From Corallococcus silvisoli (lineage in GTDB: Bacteria; Myxococcota; Myxococcia; Myxococcales; Myxococcaceae): a stretch of 64,000 nt of DNA. The notes under the pieces were generated by a model that saw nothing but the letters and a program-made list of their open reading frames with translations, searched no databases and had not been told where the DNA came from. The position numbers and the translations under genes were made by a program. The DNA lies in contig NZ_JAAAPJ010000011.1 of assembly GCF_009909145.1 (NCBI RefSeq), forward strand, positions 186,001-250,000. Reading direction: 5' to 3'. Shown here one piece after another: positions 60,270-64,000 of this stretch (positions are counted from its first letter, which is position 1; each line of letters begins with the position of its first letter).

Positions 60270-60688
60270 GGTACTCCGTCCGCGCCGCGCCGCCTGAGCA
60301 CTTCGTATGGCTGGAGGGCCGGACGGGATGCGTCCTCACGCGGGGCGCGCGCGCCATCGAGGCGGTGGACGCGGCGGGCAGCATCCGCGGCATGGTGGCC
60401 TACGACAACTGGACGGAGTCCGCCGTGTCCGCGCACATGGCCGTGGAGTCCGCCTCGGTGTGGCGCACGCTTCTGCGGCCTGCCTTCGAGTACCCCTTCG
60501 TCCAGGCCGGGAAGCAACTGCTGCTCGGCTTCATCATCGCGTCCAACAAGCAGAGCATGGCCTTTGTGCAGCGCGTGGGCTTCCGTGAGGCACACCGGAT
60601 TCAGGACGGGTGGGCGGCGGGCGTCGACCTCGTCATTTGGCAAATGCGGCGGCAGGACTGCCGCTGGCTGGGGAAGGAGACTGCGTAA
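60266..60688 (+). CDS. GNAT-type N-acetyltransferase-like protein in the tail gene cluster
   Basis: GTG 60266 gives 140 residues. The sequence IRGMVAYDNWTESAVSAHMAVESAS and FIIASNKQSMAFVQRVGFREAHRIQD resembles the GNAT fold (acetyl-CoA loop and the N-x-x-x-x-x-x-x-x-x-G-F motif). Some podoviruses carry such genes between tail genes. Whether it modifies virion or host proteins is unknown. Coupled on both sides. Confidence 0.6.
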   Translation: MRYSVRAAPPEHFVWLEGRTGCVLTRGARAIEAVDAAGSIRGMVAYDNWTESAVSAHMAVESASVWRTLLRPAFEYPFVQAGKQLLLGFIIASNKQSMAFVQRVGFREAHRIQDGWAAGVDLVIWQMRRQDCRWLGKETA

Positions 60689-61752
60689 TGGGCAAGTCGG
60701 CACCGAAACCGCGCGACTACGGCGAATCCGCGGCGGCGGAGAGCGAGGCGTCAAAGTGGGCGGCGGCATACCAGAACCGGGCGAACCGTCCGGACATCAC
60801 GACGCCCTACGCGTCGCAGCACTGGGTGCAGGACCCGAAGACGGGCCAGTCGTACATGACGACCGGCTTCAACGGCAGCATGGGCGACACCTCCAACGCG
60901 CTCATGAAGCAAGCGGCGACGAACATGTCGCAGCCCTTCGACTGGGGGCAGTTCGGCGCCGTGCCTCAACTGGGAGCCTTCGGAAACGGAGACGCCGCAC
61001 GACAGCAGGCCATCGACTCCGCGTACTCGCAGGCCACGTCTCGCCTCGACCCGATGTGGCAGCAGCGTGAGGACGCCACGCGCACGCGGCTCCTCAACCA
61101 GGGACTCACCGAAGGCAGCGAGGCCTACAACCAGCAGATGGCGGCGCTGGGACAGGAGCGCAACGACGCGTACTCGGGCGCGATGAACATGGCCATCGGC
61201 CAGGGCACCGCCGCGGGCAACTCCGTCTTTCAGAACAACCTCACGGCTGCCCAGGCGCGGTACGGCTCCGACACGATGGCACGGCAGACAGCCATCGCCG
61301 ATGCCCTCCGCGCGCGCGGCATGCCCATGGAGGAAATGGCCTCCTTGCAGAACTTCCTCAGCATGCCGGGATACAGCAGCGCCGCTGGCTACCAGTCGCC
61401 TCAAATGCTCAACGCCGCCATCGCCTACGACAATGCCAAGCTGGGGGGTTGGCAGAGCGGAGCAAAGGCGAGTGCCGACCTATGGAGCACCATCATGCAG
61501 GCGGGTGGAACCGCCGCCAGCATCGGCATGATGATGTCGGACGAGCGTGCAAAGACGAACGTCGAGCGCCTCGACGAGGAAGTACTTCCGGGTGTCCCCT
61601 TCGCCACCTTCGAGTACGTGGGCGAGCCCGGCATCCGCTACCGCGGCGTCATTGCCCAGGACGTTGCGCGCGAGCGCCCTGACCTCGTCGCGGAGGGCCC
61701 CGACGGGCTGCTCCGCGTCCACGCCTCTCTTGCCCCGGAGCGCCTGCCGTGA
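60688..61752 (+). CDS. Tail or ejection protein with S74-like C-terminal segment
   Basis: ATG 60688 gives 354 residues, Gln/Asn/Ala-rich and helical (QQAIDSAYSQATSRLDPMWQQREDATRTRL). Near the end MMMSDERAKTNVERLDEE followed by FEYVGEPG and RGVIAQDVARERPDLV matches the intramolecular chaperone (peptidase S74) pattern, SDxRxK...GxIAQDV. Since it ends soon after, the chaperone part is short. Probably an internal virion (ejection) or tail protein. Confidence 0.58.
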   Translation: MGKSAPKPRDYGESAAAESEASKWAAAYQNRANRPDITTPYASQHWVQDPKTGQSYMTTGFNGSMGDTSNALMKQAATNMSQPFDWGQFGAVPQLGAFGNGDAARQQAIDSAYSQATSRLDPMWQQREDATRTRLLNQGLTEGSEAYNQQMAALGQERNDAYSGAMNMAIGQGTAAGNSVFQNNLTAAQARYGSDTMARQTAIADALRARGMPMEEMASLQNFLSMPGYSSAAGYQSPQMLNAAIAYDNAKLGGWQSGAKASADLWSTIMQAGGTAASIGMMMSDERAKTNVERLDEEVLPGVPFATFEYVGEPGIRYRGVIAQDVARERPDLVAEGPDGLLRVHASLAPERLP

Positions 61753-62126
61753 ACAACAGTCCGATGTCGAACGACCCCTACGCCTTCCTCGCCTCGCTCA
61801 CCCCGGAGGAGCAGCAGCAACTCATGGGCATGGGCACCCTCGACGATCGCGCCGCCATGCTGGAGCAGCAGATGGCCCAGGCGGAGGCCCTGCGGAGCGG
61901 CGACAACCGCGAGCACTACTCCGCAGCGGCTGGAGCGCTGAGCGGCCTCAGCAATGCGGCGAACAACGTCTACGGCACGTACATGCAGAAGCAGGCGCTG
62001 GAGCAGCAGCGGCAACTCCTCAACCAGAAGGACCAGGGGCGCAACCTGTACGCCGACATTCTGCGGCGCCAGCAGCAGCAGGGCAGCGCCATGGACGTCA
62101 TCCCGTCCAACCCCTTCGCCCTGTGA
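61749..62126 (+). CDS. Small Gln-rich virion protein
   Basis: GTG 61749 gives 125 residues, Gln-rich and helical (EQQQLMGMGTLDDRAAMLEQQMAQAE, MQKQALEQQRQLLNQKDQ). Such helical proteins occur as ejection proteins in podoviruses. It overlaps the preceding gene by 4 nt. No catalytic motif. Confidence 0.5.
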   Translation: MNNSPMSNDPYAFLASLTPEEQQQLMGMGTLDDRAAMLEQQMAQAEALRSGDNREHYSAAAGALSGLSNAANNVYGTYMQKQALEQQRQLLNQKDQGRNLYADILRRQQQQGSAMDVIPSNPFAL

Positions 62127-62133
62127 GGCACAC

Positions 62134-63561
62134 GTGGATGACCTCTCCGCCCTCTTCGCCAGCCCCTTCCCCAACCGCCAGGAGGAAGCCCTGGCCCTCG
62201 CACAGGCGCTCCGCGCCCAGCGCCAGGGCGGCGCCACGCCACCGCCGCTGGTGAGCCTGGAGGACGACGGCCCGGCGCGCACCGCCGCGCTCGCAGCTGC
62301 GCTGCGCAGCAGCGGCGCCTCCGTGCCCCCCGGCCCGGGTGCCCCCAGCGACAACCTGGACGGCCAGCGCGCCCTTGCGGCCGCGCTGCGCGGTAGGGGA
62401 CAGGGGCGGCAGAGCATGGACGCATACCGCCTCTTCGCGCCCGATGCGGAAGCCCCACCACAGGTCGACGCCTACGCATCCTCCGTCAACAACCAGCGCG
62501 GCGCTGGCATGCTCGGACTCCTCACCGGAGACAGTGTGCTGTCGCGCGTCGGCGAGGCGCAACTGCGAGGCGCAGGTCAGCACGAGTCCATGTTGGCCGA
62601 GGCCGGGCAGCAGAACACCGGCAACGTCCTCAAGAAGGCCCTCGCGGACGCGAAGGCCAAGCAGGATGAGAAGGAAGCAAAGTTCGCTCGGGAGAAGTTC
62701 GCGGAGGCGCGTCGGCACAATCTCGCGATGGAGGCGAGGCCCGTGCCCTCGATGCTCGTCGCCGGCCCCGGAGGGCAATACTTCGCCGTGAACACCACGA
62801 GCGGAGGGCCTGCGACTCCGATTACAGACGCCACTGGGGCACCCATCATCAAGCCCGAGACGGCGAAGCAACTTTCGGCCGAGGAGAAGAACGCACTCCA
62901 GGCCCTGTCCACTGAAGTGCAATCCATCGCCTCGCTGGGGAGCCGATTCAAGGACGAATATGCCGGGGACGGACCGCTGGGTAACGCGCGCACCGCAGCT
63001 GCCAGTGTTGCGGGGGCGTGGGCTCCGGAGAAGGAGCAGGAGATTGCATCCTTCTGGGCGGATTACGCGAGCCTGATTGACCTGCCCCAGCGCAACAAGG
63101 TCTTCGGAGCCTCGCTGTCTGAGGGAGAGAAGGCGGCGTGGGAGTCGGCGAAGAACATCAAGCGCAGCTCCGACCCGGAGCGCATCCGCAGCAAGTTCGC
63201 CGAGCTCACGGACATCGCGAACAAAAAGCTGGCGGCTCGCCGCGAAGCGCTCCTCGCCGAAGGGTACAAGCCAGAAGCCGTCAACGCCCTGACATCGCTG
63301 GGCGGCCCATCCAGGACGACGCCCGGTGCGTCGATGACACCGGACGGTGCTGGATCCTTCACGCTGGATTCTGCTAACGGACAGGCCCCAGCGGCGACGA
63401 CTTCCGGGAGCACCATCCCAATCCTCGCCCCCTCGTCTTTGAAGCCCGGTGAGAAAGCTGTCGATGTCATGAAGGAGGGCGAACGCCGGAGGATCCAGAT
63501 GCAGCCGGGCGTCTACCGCACGGTCGTGAAGCGCAACGGGAAGCTCAAGGTGGAGGACTGA
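62134..63561 (+). CDS. Large helical virion (probable ejection) protein
   Basis: GTG 62134 gives 475 residues. Mostly helical with Ala/Glu/Lys-rich segments (LKKALADAKAKQDEKEAKFAREKFAEAR, SAEEKNALQALSTEVQS) and Pro/Ser-rich loops. It lies in the slot of P22 gp20/gp16-like ejection proteins after gp10. No enzymatic motif is seen. A further gene starts one base after its stop. Confidence 0.5.
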   Translation: MDDLSALFASPFPNRQEEALALAQALRAQRQGGATPPPLVSLEDDGPARTAALAAALRSSGASVPPGPGAPSDNLDGQRALAAALRGRGQGRQSMDAYRLFAPDAEAPPQVDAYASSVNNQRGAGMLGLLTGDSVLSRVGEAQLRGAGQHESMLAEAGQQNTGNVLKKALADAKAKQDEKEAKFAREKFAEARRHNLAMEARPVPSMLVAGPGGQYFAVNTTSGGPATPITDATGAPIIKPETAKQLSAEEKNALQALSTEVQSIASLGSRFKDEYAGDGPLGNARTAAASVAGAWAPEKEQEIASFWADYASLIDLPQRNKVFGASLSEGEKAAWESAKNIKRSSDPERIRSKFAELTDIANKKLAARREALLAEGYKPEAVNALTSLGGPSRTTPGASMTPDGAGSFTLDSANGQAPAATTSGSTIPILAPSSLKPGEKAVDVMKEGERRRIQMQPGVYRTVVKRNGKLKVED

Positions 63562-63562
63562 G

Positions 63563-64000
63563 ATGGCCGAGCGCGAACTGTCTGCTGAGGAGGCTCAGGC
63601 CCTTGCCTCAATGGAGGCGAATGCTGGAACAGTCGAACGCGAATTGACGCCCGAAGAACTGGCAGCCATCTATGCGATGACTGTGCCCCAGATTGGCGCC
63701 GGCGAGACCTTCATCAACCGCGCCGTGAATGCGCTGCCCGTGGGCAAGCCCACCGTGGATGCCATCGTCGCCGCGGAACTCCAGGCGTCGCGAGGGCTGG
63801 GACGGATGCTGCCGAACGCCCTGGCCCGGCGGCTGCCTGGCGTCATCGCTGAGCCTGGGGCCAAGCTCACGGACCAGGCGAAAGCCGAGTTGGAGGCGAT
63901 GGGCACTCCCGCTGAGGATGATACCGCGCCGGGGCTCCTGGACACGTACCGGGACGTGCGCGACACGCGTGCGGCGCGGACAGAACTCGGCAGCGAGCAG
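63563..64000 (+). CDS. Phage late protein, 5' part only (cut by right edge)
   Basis: ATG 63563 with a GGTGGAGGA ribosome site opens a frame to the window end (146 residues). It begins acidic (MAERELSAEEAQALASMEANAG, ELTPEELAAIYAMTVPQ) and continues helical. It is probably a large ejection or lytic protein that extends past the edge. The function cannot be told. Confidence 0.5.
   Translation, partial: MAERELSAEEAQALASMEANAGTVERELTPEELAAIYAMTVPQIGAGETFINRAVNALPVGKPTVDAIVAAELQASRGLGRMLPNALARRLPGVIAEPGAKLTDQAKAELEAMGTPAEDDTAPGLLDTYRDVRDTRAARTELGSEQ

Larger units (their letters stand above)
39626..64000 (+). mobile_element. Prophage, short-tailed (podovirus) type, truncated by the right edge
   Basis: Everything from the tRNA 3' end to the window edge is one rightward block. 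It holds early genes with 1-8 nt overlaps, DNA methyltransferases, replication genes, a sigma-like factor, and then terminase, portal, scaffold, coat, adaptor and probable ejection genes. The host genes left of it change strand often and include many lipoproteins, which the phage block lacks. No integrase, repressor or lysis gene is seen. Structural genes look intact, so the element may be inducible; that is inference. Mx8 is a known temperate short-tailed myxophage, but identity with it is not claimed. Confidence 0.9.

Overview
The base composition is very GC-rich, with G/C-ending codons and frequent GTG starts. The left part is dominated by secreted lipoproteins, a caspase-fold protein, an HD-GYP regulator and a sterol-reductase-like flavoprotein. 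This suits a fruiting delta-proteobacterium of the Myxococcales (Corallococcus/Myxococcus-like). That placement is an inference from gene content; no rRNA or marker gene is present to fix it.

The window has two parts. Positions 1 to about 39,620 are chromosome. From the left: a fadIJ beta-oxidation pair (minus; fadJ cut by the edge) and hemE; small lipoproteins; a minus-strand operon of ECF sigma factor, zinc-binding membrane anti-sigma factor, caspase/C14 protein with a beta-rich C-terminus, and a lipoprotein with an Asp/His/Gly tail, with a second Asp/His-tailed lipoprotein divergent from it; a short UvrA paralogue; a LysR regulator divergent from a DHCR24-like FAD oxidoreductase; a second beta-oxidation operon (fadA-fadB); a metallopeptidase; a coupled operon of AsmA/YdbH-like protein, DUF1318 lipoprotein and a 1155-residue propeller/TPR protein; an LVIVD lipoprotein, an isochorismatase-like hydrolase, a HEAT-repeat-like protein, gene remnants, a serine lipase and an HD-GYP/LuxR regulator.

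At about 39,626 lies the 3' end of a tRNA gene (minus strand) followed by a strong rho-independent terminator. To its right the tRNA sequence is lost and a prophage starts, running off the right edge (at least 24.3 kb, every gene on the plus strand). Early genes (39.8-49.6 kb) are stacked with 1-8 nt overlaps: ASCH-like protein, LexA-type winged helix, C5-cytosine and N4/N6 DNA methyltransferases, a replication-organiser-like protein whose gene carries iteron-like repeats, a DnaB-like helicase, SLOG and VRR-NUC proteins, several small Cys-rich proteins and a sigma-like factor. Late genes follow in the order terminase, portal, scaffold, coat, head-tail adaptor, DNA-stabilisation protein and probable ejection proteins, which is the P22-like short-tailed order. 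No integrase, phage repressor or lysis gene is visible; they are expected past the right edge.

The most unusual signals are: an ATGACGTG sequence repeated exactly at the starts of five otherwise unrelated early phage genes; the 11-bp iterons, purine tract and hairpin inside the replication gene (candidate phage origin); the sigma/anti-sigma/caspase/lipoprotein module; and the AsmA-DUF1318-propeller/TPR operon.
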